NCBI GenBank assembly: GCA_958451915.1
Contig: CAUDRX010000040.1
Span: 1-15,045, forward strand
DNA from: an uncultured Peptococcaceae bacterium
GTDB taxonomy: Bacteria > Bacillota > Peptococcia > Peptococcales > Peptococcaceae
DNA length: 15,045 nt
Direction of reading: 5' to 3'
Shown: in pieces, positions 1-7,067 of the stretch
Position numbering within the stretch: the stretch's first letter is position 1
Layout: every line of letters starts with the position of its first letter
Program-made: the position numbers and the translations under genes
The notes under the pieces: generated by a model
Told to the model about the DNA's origin: nothing
Seen by the model: the letters and a program-made list of their open reading frames with translations, nothing else
The model's database searches: none

Positions 1-40
1 GAACCATCCGCGAACAAAATTCGTAAAAATAATATTTTTC

Positions 41-67
41 TTGATATCACCCCCCCTTGTATATAAT
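41..67 (+). promoter_or_regulatory. Possible promoter of the first plus-strand gene
   Basis: A TTGATA at 41-46 is followed by a perfect TATAAT at 62-67. The spacer is only 15 bp; reading the -10 as TAATTA at 64-69 gives 17 bp. A C-rich run sits in the spacer. It lies 37 bp before the ATG at 104, which has a GGAGGG Shine-Dalgarno at 91-96. Confidence 0.45.
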
Positions 68-103
68 TAAGATAGATCAACCATTATATAGGAGGGACTG
101 CCC

Positions 104-565
104 ATGGCATCCGAAAAAACATTACTCAATATTCTCGCCGAACTTGGCCTCGAACCGCTTGAAGAACGTGCCATCGTCGTCAAATACGCGCCAGAAAACC
201 TCAGCGCCAGGATCGCAAACTTCTTCAACACTGAGTTTTACGTACTGCAGCTGTGCAGAGACAAACTCGTTCTTCTTCCGTTCAGTCAGCTCTCGCTGGC
301 ACTGAAGCGTGAGGTCGCTCTTGAGATCCCTTACGCGAACATCCTGTGCACCAGCATTGATGAGGATGGCTTTAACAATGTCATCAGTATCACAACCACA
401 GATGGCACCGTTCGCCTCACCACTCAGCAGAAAGAGCTCATGGGATTCCGTACTTCCGCCATGCTCAGCTGGGAGGGCATCAAGTTCATCTATGGGGCTG
501 ATGACACCTGGCACGGCCGCAACCTCGATGCGACGCTCGCCTCCATCAGAGCCCTCGGCGAATGA
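104..565 (+). CDS. Hypothetical protein, 153 aa, possible PH-like fold
   Basis: I do not recognise this protein. The ATG is preceded by GGAGGG at 91-96 with 7 nt spacing, so the start is well supported. It has no signal peptide and no membrane segment, so it is probably cytoplasmic. Residues 1-40 look helical. Residues 45-115 alternate hydrophobic and polar stretches (FYVLQLC, KLVLLPF, VISITTTDGTVRL), and the end looks helical. That pattern resembles small bacterial PH/GRAM-like domains, but this is only an impression of the secondary structure. It is the only plus-strand gene in the window and is transcribed towards the rpsF-ssb-rpsR operon, sharing a bidirectional terminator with it. It is certainly a gene by RBS, promoter and terminator; its function is unknown. 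Confidence 0.8.
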   Translation: MASEKTLLNILAELGLEPLEERAIVVKYAPENLSARIANFFNTEFYVLQLCRDKLVLLPFSQLSLALKREVALEIPYANILCTSIDEDGFNNVISITTTDGTVRLTTQQKELMGFRTSAMLSWEGIKFIYGADDTWHGRNLDATLASIRALGE

Positions 566-661
566 CCACCGGCTGCTCATCGCGCTCTTTTTCACAAAAT
601 GATTCCGCCTTCAGCCGCACAGGCGCTGAACACTACAGGCTGCATCATCCATACCATACAC

Positions 662-697
662 AAAAGGACCCTGCTCCATGCGGAACAGGGTCCTTTT
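662..697. terminator. Bidirectional intrinsic terminator
   Basis: A perfect 12-bp stem (AAAAGGACCCTG at 662-673, CAGGGTCCTTTT at 686-697) continues after one mismatch with a 3-bp inner stem, TCC/GGA, around an ATGC loop. The A/T ends give a T-run on both strands. It can end the plus-strand gene at 104-565 and the minus-strand rpsF-ssb-rpsR operon, whose last stop is at 712. Confidence 0.88.
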
Positions 698-711
698 ATT
701 TCTATGACTGA

Positions 712-945
712 TCAGTCGTTGGTATATGGCAGCAGGGCCATGGTTCTTGCACGCTTGATCGCTACGGTCAGTGCGCGCTGATGCTTTGCACAGTTACCGG
801 TGATGCGGCGTGGAAGAATCTTACCACGTTCGGTCATGTACTTTTTCAGACGGTTCGTGTCTTTGTAATCGATGTGTTCGATCTTATCGACACAGAACTG
901 GCAGACTTTCTTACGTGAACGTCTGTTGCGTTCTCTTCTTGCCAT
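712..945 (-). CDS. rpsR: 30S ribosomal protein S18
   Basis: S18 is a small-subunit protein that pairs with S6 on the platform of the 30S particle. The 77-residue product is full length for the family. It has the basic N-terminus ([13 protein letters not shown]), the segment [13 protein letters not shown], and the conserved [17 protein letters not shown] near the end. It keeps CxxC (CQFC, residues 15-18) and the Cys/His of NCAKH, i.e. the zinc-binding C+ form. Zinc binding is inferred from these four ligands. An AAAGGAG lies before the ATG at 945. It is the last gene of rpsF-ssb-rpsR, 19 bp after ssb, and is followed by the terminator at 662-697. Confidence 0.97.
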   Translation of the reverse strand: MARRERNRRSRKKVCQFCVDKIEHIDYKDTNRLKKYMTERGKILPRRITGNCAKHQRALTVAIKRARTMALLPYTND

Positions 946-964
946 GATTAAACTCCTTTCTCAC

Positions 965-1438
965 TTAAAACGGCAGATCTTCGTCACTGAAGCTGACTTC
1001 GGTGCCGAAAGAGCCGAGGCCGTTATCGCCTGGCGCTGCCTGAGTGAATTGATCGTTCTGACGTTGATAGTTTTGATTTTGACCGCCGTAATTGCCGCCG
1101 CCATAGTTTCCACCACCGGCATTGTTGCCGCCGAGGAATTCGACGCGATCTGCAACGACCTCAGTCACCCAGCGGCGCTGACCATCGTTGCCATCATAAC
1201 TGCGGATCTGCAAACGGCCTTCAACAGCGATCTGACGGCCCTTGCTCATATACTTGGCAGTGTTTTCCGCAGCCTTGTTCCAAACAACGATGTTGATGAA
1301 ATCGGCTTCGCGTTCACCGCTCTGCGAATTGAACGGACGATCGACTGCGATCCGGAAGCTGCACACTGCTGCGCCGCTTGGCGTGTAGCGGAGTTCAGGG
1401 TCAGCGGTCAAACGGCCGATCAGGATAACTTTGTTCAT
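965..1438 (-). CDS. ssb: Single-stranded DNA-binding protein SSB
   Basis: SSB coats single-stranded DNA in replication, repair and recombination, and recruits partners through its acidic tip. The 157-residue protein starts [20 protein letters not shown], the hallmark of the OB-fold domain, which runs to about residue 103. It includes the conserved [12 protein letters not shown] and [15 protein letters not shown]. Residues 105-145 form a Gly/Asn/Gln-rich flexible linker ([16 protein letters not shown]). The protein ends in the canonical acidic tip DEDLPF. It lies between rpsF and rpsR with gaps of 31 and 19 bp, the common bacterial order, so its level is tied to S6/S18 expression. A GAGG precedes the ATG. 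Confidence 0.97.
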   Translation of the reverse strand: MNKVILIGRLTADPELRYTPSGAAVCSFRIAVDRPFNSQSGEREADFINIVVWNKAAENTAKYMSKGRQIAVEGRLQIRSYDGNDGQRRWVTEVVADRVEFLGGNNAGGGNYGGGNYGGQNQNYQRQNDQFTQAAPGDNGLGSFGTEVSFSDEDLPF

Positions 1439-1469
1439 GCTTTAGGCCCTCTTTCTTCTGACGAGAAAA

Positions 1470-1760
1470 TTATTCGTCGACACGGGTGATCATGTGGCGA
1501 AGAAGATTTTCGTCGATCTTCATCAAACGATCTACTTCGTCAACGGCGTTGGATTCGCCCTTGAAGTTCACTAAAACGTAGAAACCATCGGTGTACTTCT
1601 TGTCGATGGTGTAAGCGAGTTTTCTCTTGCCCCACTTGTCAACTTTTTCTACAGTCGCACCTTCGCCTTCGAGGATGCCGTTGTAGCGGTCGATGACAGC
1701 CTGAGTCTGTTCTTCGCTCACTTCAGTCTTAATGATATAAAGAAGTTCATAATCGCGCAT
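1470..1760 (-). CDS. rpsF: 30S ribosomal protein S6
   Basis: S6 is the S18-binding protein of the 30S platform. The 96-residue product begins MRDYELLYIIKTEVSEEQ and includes the family segment VDKWGKRKLAYTIDKKYTDGFYVLVNFKG at about residues 40-68. The open frame extends 3 codons further to a GTG at 1769, but that codon overlaps the strong GGAGGAGG Shine-Dalgarno at about 1770-1777. That Shine-Dalgarno sits 8-9 nt before the ATG at 1760, so I choose 1760. It is the first gene of rpsF-ssb-rpsR, with its own promoter and a structured leader that may bind S6:S18. Confidence 0.96.
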   Translation of the reverse strand: MRDYELLYIIKTEVSEEQTQAVIDRYNGILEGEGATVEKVDKWGKRKLAYTIDKKYTDGFYVLVNFKGESNAVDEVDRLMKIDENLLRHMITRVDE

Positions 1761-1782
1761 TCTTTGCACCTCCTCCCCCCGG

Positions 1783-1815
1783 ACTAACGGCTCTGCTTTG
1801 CAGAGCAGGGATTAC
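1783..1815 (-). promoter_or_regulatory. Candidate S6:S18-binding leader RNA of the rpsF operon
   Basis: In the minus-strand transcript, GCTCTGC and GCAGAGC form a 7-bp hairpin with an AAA loop (1790-1806). A CCG (1788-1790) follows the stem, and a short outer pairing TAA/TTA (1812-1814 with 1785-1787) encloses it. The known autoregulatory S6:S18 element is a hairpin with a bulged CCG near the start of rpsF, mimicking the 16S rRNA site. Here the element lies between the promoter and the Shine-Dalgarno of rpsF. The outer stem is short, so the match is suggestive only. Confidence 0.55.
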
Positions 1816-1823
1816 AGCAATAT

Positions 1824-1852
1824 ATTTTATCAGAACACCGCTCCTTTGGCAA
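1824..1852 (-). promoter_or_regulatory. Promoter of rpsF-ssb-rpsR
   Basis: On the minus strand, TTGCCA (1847-1852) is followed after exactly 17 bp by TAAAAT (1824-1829). Transcription should begin near 1817, just before the leader hairpin, about 55 nt upstream of the rpsF start. Confidence 0.8.
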
Positions 1853-1884
1853 GATGAAAATAGTATTTTTCGCAAAAACCGTCC

Positions 1885-2577
1885 TCATGCCATAGCTGCC
1901 CGCGCCGCCGCTTCGGCATGGATCAGGGCCGTATCAAAAAGCGGTACAGACGTGTCCGCCTGCTGTATGAGCAGACCCAGTTCGGTGCAGCCGAGAACGA
2001 TCCCCTCGGCTCCACGGGCCGCCAGATGCGCGATCACATCCAGAAAAGCCGCCTTCGAAGACCCGGAAACGATGCCATGGCAGAGTTCGTCGAAGATCAC
2101 GCGATCGATCATCGTTCTCTCATCTGCATCTGGCAGGAGAACGCGGACACCGGCAGCCTGCAGCACATCCGTATAGAATCCTTCCTGCATCGTGAAACGC
2201 GTGCCCAAAAGCCCTGCCGTGCAGATCCCAGCTTTCCTGAGCCCCTCTGCTGTCACCTCTGCGATATGCAGGACCGGCACCGAGAGCACCTCGCGCATCT
2301 GCGGCACAACCTTGTGCATCGTGTTCGTGCAGATAACGATAAAGTCTGCACCGCCGCGTTCCAGCCTCTGTGCTGCCTCCGTCATCATCGCCGCCCCTTT
2401 CTGCCAGTTGCCCGTGCGCAAACAACATGCGTCAAGTTCCTCGAAATCGATGCTGAAAAGCAGGCATTTGGCCGAATGCAGCCCGCCCAGAGAGGCGTTG
2501 ACCACCTCATTGATGTGTGCATAATAAGTTACCGTGCTCTCCCAGCTCATACCGCCGATCAGGCCGATCGTCTTCAT
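1885..2577 (-). CDS. Aspartate/glutamate racemase family protein
   Basis: Cofactor-independent racemases of this family invert the alpha carbon of aspartate, glutamate or related acids using two cysteines. Both are present: Cys83 in CTNTMHK and Cys197 in GCTEL. The start MKTIGLIGGMSWEST is typical of the aspartate racemase branch, as is LLGTRFTM at about 123-130. At 230 residues it has the usual length. The frame extends to an ATG at 2607, but GGAGAGGTG lies 6 nt before the ATG at 2577, and the family N-terminus begins there, so I choose it. An ATG at 2583 is also possible. The substrate cannot be told from sequence; D-Asp or D-Glu for the cell wall is an inference. It lies upstream of rpsF but that operon has its own promoter. 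Confidence 0.88.
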   Translation of the reverse strand: MKTIGLIGGMSWESTVTYYAHINEVVNASLGGLHSAKCLLFSIDFEELDACCLRTGNWQKGAAMMTEAAQRLERGGADFIVICTNTMHKVVPQMREVLSVPVLHIAEVTAEGLRKAGICTAGLLGTRFTMQEGFYTDVLQAAGVRVLLPDADERTMIDRVIFDELCHGIVSGSSKAAFLDVIAHLAARGAEGIVLGCTELGLLIQQADTSVPLFDTALIHAEAAARAAMA

Positions 2578-2609
2578 AATCATCACCTCTCCAGTATTCT
2601 CATGCATGT

Positions 2610-2639
2610 ATCATAACATCCTCATCCTGCGCTCAGCAA
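2610..2639 (-). promoter_or_regulatory. Weak candidate promoter of the racemase gene
   Basis: On the minus strand, TTGCTG (2634-2639) and TATGAT (2610-2615) are separated by 18 bp. The -10 is good and the -35 poor. It lies between the pta terminator and the racemase start, where a promoter is needed. Confidence 0.4.
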
Positions 2640-2653
2640 GCAGCCGTGCGCAC

Positions 2654-2686
2654 AAAAAAAGACAGCAGGATCGAAACCCTGCTGTC
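2654..2686 (-). terminator. Intrinsic terminator of pta
   Basis: A perfect 9-bp stem (2661-2669 with 2678-2686, GACAGCAGG/CCTGCTGTC) with an 8-nt loop is followed on the minus strand by seven T residues (2654-2660). It starts 23 bp after the pta stop. Confidence 0.92.
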
Positions 2687-2709
2687 TCCGATATCTGAAA
2701 ACTCTCGGC

Positions 2710-3687
2710 TTATTCAGCGACTGCCTGCGCAGCGGTGATGATAGCGAGCTTGTAAGCATCTTCTTCATCGCAGCCGCGGGAGAGATCGTTGATAGGCTTT
2801 GCAAGCCCCTGAAGGATTGGCCCGATGGCTTCAAAGCCGCCAAAACGCTGTGCGATCTTATAACCGATGTTACCTGCTTCAAGGCTTGGGAAGATAAAGG
2901 TGTTGGCATGGCCAGCAACCTTGGAGCCTGGTGCCTTGCGTTCGCCAACGCTGGCAACAAATGCAGCGTCAAACTGCAGTTCCCCATCGATAGGGAGTTC
3001 TGGAGCGAGTTCCTGAGCGATCTTCGTTGCTTCTGCGACCTTTTCGCTTTCAGGAGAAACGGCAGAGCCTTTGGTGGAGAAGCTCAGGAGGGCAACCTTA
3101 GGATCGATGTCGAAAGTCTTGGCGGTCTTGGCACTTTCCACAGCGATCTCGCCCATTGCCTGGGCATCCACGGTGATGTTGATGGCGATGTCACTGAAGA
3201 GATAGCGTTCGTCACCTTTGAGCATGACCATGGCACCGCTGACACGGGAGCAGCCCGGTTTCATCTTTACGATCTGGAGAGCTGGACGAACGGTGTCGCC
3301 AGTGGAATGGCAAGCACCGGAAACCATCCCGTCAGCCTTGCCCATGAAGATCAGCATAGTGCCAAAATAGTTAGGGTCGAGGAGCTGTACGCGAGCCTTT
3401 TCTTCGGTGGCTTTGCCTTTACGGCGTTCAACAAACTTTGCGACCATGTCGTCGTATTCTGCATAGTTGTTAGGATCGATGATCTGTACCCCATCGATGT
3501 CGATGCCGTTTTCTTTTGCGACAGCCTGGACCTTTTCAGGATCGCCGAGCAGGATAGGCACGATCAGGCCATCTTTATGATGACGGCTGACAGCGCCGAG
3601 GATGCGGACATCTTCACCTTCTGGAAATACGATGGTGATGTTCTTGCCCTGGATACGGGCTTCAAGTGTTTCCCAAATGTCACTCAT
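2710..3687 (-). CDS. pta: Phosphate acetyltransferase
   Basis: Pta interconverts acetyl-CoA plus phosphate and acetyl phosphate plus CoA in the cytoplasm; with acetate kinase it makes ATP from acetyl-CoA. The 325-residue protein is the short single-domain form. Diagnostic segments are IVFPEGEDVRILGA near the N-terminus, GMVSGACHSTGDTVRPALQIV at about 119-139, the SFSTKGSA segment near the middle, and GHANTFIFPSLEAGNIGYKI at about 257-276. The last favours Pta over phosphate butyryltransferase. A GGAG precedes the ATG. No acetate kinase gene is in this window. It lies downstream of acpP but has its own promoter-like sequence and a terminator. An inverted repeat overlaps that promoter, so it may be regulated. 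Confidence 0.95.
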   Translation of the reverse strand: MSDIWETLEARIQGKNITIVFPEGEDVRILGAVSRHHKDGLIVPILLGDPEKVQAVAKENGIDIDGVQIIDPNNYAEYDDMVAKFVERRKGKATEEKARVQLLDPNYFGTMLIFMGKADGMVSGACHSTGDTVRPALQIVKMKPGCSRVSGAMVMLKGDERYLFSDIAINITVDAQAMGEIAVESAKTAKTFDIDPKVALLSFSTKGSAVSPESEKVAEATKIAQELAPELPIDGELQFDAAFVASVGERKAPGSKVAGHANTFIFPSLEAGNIGYKIAQRFGGFEAIGPILQGLAKPINDLSRGCDEEDAYKLAIITAAQAVAE

Positions 3688-3711
3688 TGATTGTTTCTCT
3701 CCTTTGAATGT

Positions 3712-3767
3712 GTAGTATCTGAAATACTTTCTATTTATAGGATACTACAACTTTACGCATTATTCAA
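3712..3767 (-). promoter_or_regulatory. pta promoter with overlapping inverted repeat
   Basis: On the minus strand, TTGAAT (3762-3767) and TATCCT (3739-3744) are 17 bp apart. A perfect 8-bp inverted repeat (GTAGTATC at 3712-3719, GATACTAC at 3741-3748) overlaps the -10 and the expected start point, so it could be an operator or a 5' hairpin. Upstream, ACAACTTTA is repeated at 3747-3755 and 3781-3789, 34 bp apart, and TTGTACAA (3774-3781) is a perfect palindrome. Confidence 0.5.
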
Positions 3768-3823
3768 ATCGAATTGTACAACAACTTTAAAGTCGAAATA
3801 GTTGCGCGATTCGGCAGCCTGAC

Positions 3824-4057
3824 TCAGTCTTCAAGGTGATCTTCAATGAACTCAACAACATCGCCAACGGTGGTCATTTCCTGGGCTTCTTTGTCAGAGA
3901 TCGTGATGTCATAAGTCTCTTCCACAGCCATGATGAGTTCTACGGTGTCGATGGAATCAACGCCCAGATCACGCACGAGTTCGGTGTCCATATCGATCTT
4001 TTCCGCGTCACAGCTCAGGATGTCCGCAAGACTTTCTTTTACCTGATCAAAAACCAT
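3824..4057 (-). CDS. acpP: Acyl carrier protein
   Basis: ACP carries growing acyl chains on a phosphopantetheine arm during fatty acid and phospholipid synthesis. The 77-residue acidic protein has the attachment motif GVDSIDTVEL, with Ser35 as the modified residue; Ile follows it where Leu is commoner. The family start MVFDQVKESLADIL and the end VVEFIEDHLED are both present. The frame extends 5 codons to an ATG at 4072, but GGAGGGGG lies within that stretch and is well placed for the ATG at 4057, so I choose 4057. It is not next to other fab genes, only upstream of pta. It has a strong promoter of its own. Confidence 0.93.
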   Translation of the reverse strand: MVFDQVKESLADILSCDAEKIDMDTELVRDLGVDSIDTVELIMAVEETYDITISDKEAQEMTTVGDVVEFIEDHLED

Positions 4058-4094
4058 ATGCTCCCCCTCCATCCTTTATATACTTTCGCTGTCT

Positions 4095-4122
4095 AGTATA
4101 ACGGAATTTCAGGGCATGTCAA
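4095..4122 (-). promoter_or_regulatory. acpP promoter
   Basis: On the minus strand there is a consensus TTGACA (4117-4122), a 16-bp spacer and TATACT (4095-4100), about 40 bp before the acpP start. It is the best -35 match in the window along with that of feoA, in line with high ACP expression. Confidence 0.85.
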
Positions 4123-4123
4123 C

Positions 4124-4143
4124 CGGGATTTTACAAAATCCCG
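4124..4143. repeat. 20-bp perfect palindrome between trmO and acpP
   Basis: CGGGATTTT and AAAATCCCG are separated by 2 bp, so the practical stem is 8 bp with a 4-nt loop. It starts 10 bp after the trmO stop, as a terminator would, but only GTT follows on the minus strand and there is no T-run outside the stem. It ends 1 bp before the acpP -35 box, so an operator role is equally possible. Confidence 0.6.
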
Positions 4144-4152
4144 ATCTGTCGT

Positions 4153-4875
4153 TCAGCCATCCAGACCACTGACCACATCCACTACGGTGAGTACGCCATC
4201 GCTCACGCGAAAACGGATATCGCTCCCGGCGAACGCGAGTCCATAAATGCGCGCCGGATCCTTCTGATAATGCGGCGTCGGATCCTGTGCCAACATCGCC
4301 ACCGCGCCGTCCCGCAGATGGGACGGCAGTTTTGCCAGGAGTGCCGGTGGAAAATCCACCTGTACCTGTGCATCCACAACTTTTTCGGCAAAGCCTGCCC
4401 GCGCCTCCGGATGGCTGTCGCTGAACGGCAGATACGGCTTGATATCATAGATCGGGGTGCCATCCATCATATCCACCCCATCAACGATGAGCACCAGACC
4501 ATCTTCAGCGTCCTCTTCCACACGCAGAAGCCGTACCGATGACAGCGCCAGCGGATTCGGCCGGTACGGCGATCGTGTCGCAAACACACCGCGCCGCTCA
4601 TTTCCGCCAAGGCGCGGCGGCCGCACTGTTGGCGACCAGTCGCCTCTGATCGCCTCCGAAAAAGACCAGATGAGCCAGAGATAATCATAACCCTCGATGC
4701 CCCTGAGCGCCTCTCTCGTGCGATATTTCGGCGTGAAAACGATGCGGGATTCCAGCCCTTTGACCACGCCGCTTTGCCGCGGCACGCCAAATTTGCTGTC
4801 ATATGGTGTGTGGATCTGCGCGATGACATCCAATGTGACATGATAAGCCGCAGGATCGATCGATGCATGTGCCAT
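4153..4875 (-). CDS. trmO: tRNA t6A37 N6-methyltransferase TrmO (TsaA/YaeB family)
   Basis: TrmO uses S-adenosylmethionine to methylate N6-threonylcarbamoyladenosine at position 37 of threonine tRNA, giving m6t6A. The 240-residue protein matches the full-length two-domain form. The N-terminal beta-barrel (about 14-150) contains GIEGYDYLWLIW (59-70) and the family signature RRGVFATRSPYRPNPL (94-109). The C-terminal part (about 170-240) includes DPARIYGL. The frame stays open into fusA2, but GGAG precedes the ATG at 4875 and homology begins shortly after it. The strong fusA2 terminator ends about 6 nt before the Shine-Dalgarno, and I see no promoter between, so expression probably depends on read-through or a promoter inside fusA2. 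Confidence 0.9.
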   Translation of the reverse strand: MAHASIDPAAYHVTLDVIAQIHTPYDSKFGVPRQSGVVKGLESRIVFTPKYRTREALRGIEGYDYLWLIWSFSEAIRGDWSPTVRPPRLGGNERRGVFATRSPYRPNPLALSSVRLLRVEEDAEDGLVLIVDGVDMMDGTPIYDIKPYLPFSDSHPEARAGFAEKVVDAQVQVDFPPALLAKLPSHLRDGAVAMLAQDPTPHYQKDPARIYGLAFAGSDIRFRVSDGVLTVVDVVSGLDG

Positions 4876-4894
4876 GCGACCACTCCTTTCTCTC

Positions 4895-4929
4895 AAAAAA
4901 ATCGACATTGGCCGAAGGCCAATGTCGAT
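4895..4929 (-). terminator. Strong intrinsic terminator of fusA2, directly upstream of the trmO RBS
   Basis: A perfect 13-bp stem (4901-4913 with 4917-4929, ATCGACATTGGCC and its complement) has a 3-nt loop, TTC on the minus strand, and runs into seven T residues (4895-4901). It lies 16 bp after the stop of the EF-G-like gene. Confidence 0.93.
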
Positions 4930-4945
4930 AATCTCTTCGATCCGA

Positions 4946-7018
4946 TCAGTCGTCACCATTCTCCGCTTTGTAAGCAGCGATGATGTTCTCTGCAAGCTTG
5001 GCAGGTACTTCTTCATAGCTGTCAAAGGCCATATCAAAGTTGCCGCGCCCCTGCGTCATCGCACGCAGCTGTACGCCGTATTCCAGCATCTCGGAATATG
5101 GCACGCGTGCCTTGACGGTGGTAATGCCATCTTCACCCGGTTCCATGCCAAGCACACGACCGCGCTTGGAGCTGATATCACCGATGACATCACCCATGTA
5201 TTCTTCCGGTACCATCACATCAACCGCATAGATCGGCTCGAGGAGCACCGGCTTCGCTTCTGGAATGCCCTTCTTGAGTGCCAGAGAAGCAGCAACCTTG
5301 AAGGCCATTTCAGAGGAGTCAACACTGTGGAAGGAACCATCCTTCAATGTGATCTTGACGTTGATCAGCGGATAGCCTGCAATGACACCCTTTGCCAGGG
5401 TCTCGACAGCGCCTTTTTCGACAGCAGGGATGAACTGACGAGGAATAGCGCCGCCAACAATGGCATCGACAAATTCAAATTCGGACCCATCGGTCGTTGG
5501 CTCGATATCCATCACAACGTGGCCATACTGACCATGACCGCCGCTCTGTTTCTTGTGTTTGCCTTCCGCTTCAGCCTTGCCGCGGATGGTCTCGCGATAT
5601 GGAATGTAAACTTTGCTGATGACAGCTTTGGCACCGTATTTGCGTTCCATCTTGCTGAGGATATGGTCGAGGTGGACCTCACCCATTGTGGAGAGCTGCA
5701 GCTGCCCGCTCTCAGCATCCTTTCGCAGGACGCAGGTAGGATCTTCTTCTGCGATCTTATTGAGAGCGGTGCCAAGTTTGTCTTCTTCGCCCTTATTCTC
5801 AGCACTCACGCAGACAGTATAGAGGGATGGCGGGAAGTTAACCGGTGCATATTTTACAGGGAATTCCTTGCTTGCCAGCGTATCCCCAGTGCGCACATCA
5901 TCGAGCTTAGGGATGACGATGATATCCCCGGCCGACGCGCTGGTAAGCGGATCCTGGCGTTTGCCGACGAGGGTGAACATCTTGGAGATCTTGCCTTCGC
6001 TCTCGTTGGTCGTGTCGTAGAAACTCATGCCTTCAGTGGCCTTGCCGCTAATGATGCGGGCATAACTGAGTTTACCGGAGAATGGATCGAGGCTGGTCTT
6101 GAAGACGAAAGCAGAGAACGGATCATCATGGTTGACGAGCAGCTCTTCACCCGTCTCGGTGTTGACCGCTTCATTGATACGCTGAGTCGTATCTGGCATG
6201 TACTTGATCATGCAGTCCAGGAGCAGACGTGTGCCAATATGGGATACGGCGCTGCCGCAGAGCACAGGGCAGACACGACCGCCCTTCATACCCTCGTAGA
6301 GACCTTCATAGATCTCATCGGTGGTCAGTGGTTCGCCTTCGAGGTATTTTTCGAGGAGTTCGTCGCTTCCTTCTGCAGCGGCTTCCATGCACATGTCGAG
6401 CACTTCGTCAACACGATCTTTGAGGTCGGCAGGGATCTCGCATTCCTGGCGTTCACCATTCACCCATTCATAGGCCTTCATCGTTGGCACATCGATGATG
6501 CCATGGAAGGCCGTGCCTTCGCCGATCGGTACCTGCAACGGCATGACGGACTTGCCGAAGAGCTCACGCATGCGTTCCAGTGAGCCGAAGAAATCAGCAT
6601 TTTCCATATCCATCTTGTTCACATAGATCAAACGAGGCAGGTGCAACTGTTTACCATAACCCCAGGCACGGATCGTATCCACCTGAATGCCCGATTCAGC
6701 AGAAACAACGAGCAGGAGCCCGTCAGCAGCACGCAGTGCTTCGCTGACTTCGCCGCAGAATTCCGAATACCCCGGTGTATCGATGAAATTCAGCTTGTAT
6801 CCGTTCCATTCGCAAGGCGCCATCCCCAACTGGATCGTCACGTTACGGGTGATCTCTTCTGGTTCGAAGTCCAGAATATGCTTGTTATCCTTCCCGCGGC
6901 CGACAGAATCGACACTCTTGCACATCAGGAGCATAGATTCCACCAGGGCCGTTTTCCCTGCACCATCGTGGGACAGTACAGCAATGTTGCGGATGATGTT
7001 GCTGTCATAATCTTTCAT
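4946..7018 (-). CDS. Elongation factor G-like GTPase (EF-G2/FusA2 type)
   Basis: This is a 690-residue, five-domain EF-G paralogue. The GTPase motifs are SHDGAGKT (16-23), the switch I segment TRNVTIQ (57-63; RGITI in canonical EF-G), DTPGY (80-84) and NKMD (134-137). The usual catalytic His of DTPGH is Tyr here, and the RG of switch I is RN. Both changes are typical of the EF-G2-like branch, of which Thermus EF-G-2 is an example. Domain IV keeps GGHGQYGHV, and DGSFHSVDSSEMAF follows; ISSKRGRVLGMEP marks domain V. An AAGGAGG precedes the ATG. The role of EF-G2 proteins is not settled; the Tyr suggests altered GTP hydrolysis. A separate main fusA, usually near tuf/rpsL, is expected outside the window. 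Confidence 0.9.
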   Translation of the reverse strand: MKDYDSNIIRNIAVLSHDGAGKTALVESMLLMCKSVDSVGRGKDNKHILDFEPEEITRNVTIQLGMAPCEWNGYKLNFIDTPGYSEFCGEVSEALRAADGLLLVVSAESGIQVDTIRAWGYGKQLHLPRLIYVNKMDMENADFFGSLERMRELFGKSVMPLQVPIGEGTAFHGIIDVPTMKAYEWVNGERQECEIPADLKDRVDEVLDMCMEAAAEGSDELLEKYLEGEPLTTDEIYEGLYEGMKGGRVCPVLCGSAVSHIGTRLLLDCMIKYMPDTTQRINEAVNTETGEELLVNHDDPFSAFVFKTSLDPFSGKLSYARIISGKATEGMSFYDTTNESEGKISKMFTLVGKRQDPLTSASAGDIIVIPKLDDVRTGDTLASKEFPVKYAPVNFPPSLYTVCVSAENKGEEDKLGTALNKIAEEDPTCVLRKDAESGQLQLSTMGEVHLDHILSKMERKYGAKAVISKVYIPYRETIRGKAEAEGKHKKQSGGHGQYGHVVMDIEPTTDGSEFEFVDAIVGGAIPRQFIPAVEKGAVETLAKGVIAGYPLINVKITLKDGSFHSVDSSEMAFKVAASLALKKGIPEAKPVLLEPIYAVDVMVPEEYMGDVIGDISSKRGRVLGMEPGEDGITTVKARVPYSEMLEYGVQLRAMTQGRGNFDMAFDSYEEVPAKLAENIIAAYKAENGDD

Positions 7019-7067
7019 AAAGGTTCCTCCTTATTGCCAAGTGGCAGGAATTCATATGTATAAATAT

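Noticed and set aside
872..1489. 205-codon plus-strand frame opposite ssb
   Set aside because: Shadow of the ssb coding sequence, crossing three genes of a conserved operon.
2908..3690. 260-codon plus-strand frame opposite pta
   Set aside because: Shadow of pta; no Shine-Dalgarno, and the sense strand encodes an intact, conserved enzyme.
4874..6583. 569-codon open frame on the plus strand
   Set aside because: It is exactly antisense to the EF-G-like gene, which has full-length family motifs, promoter, RBS and terminator. The antisense product is compositionally odd and has no RBS.
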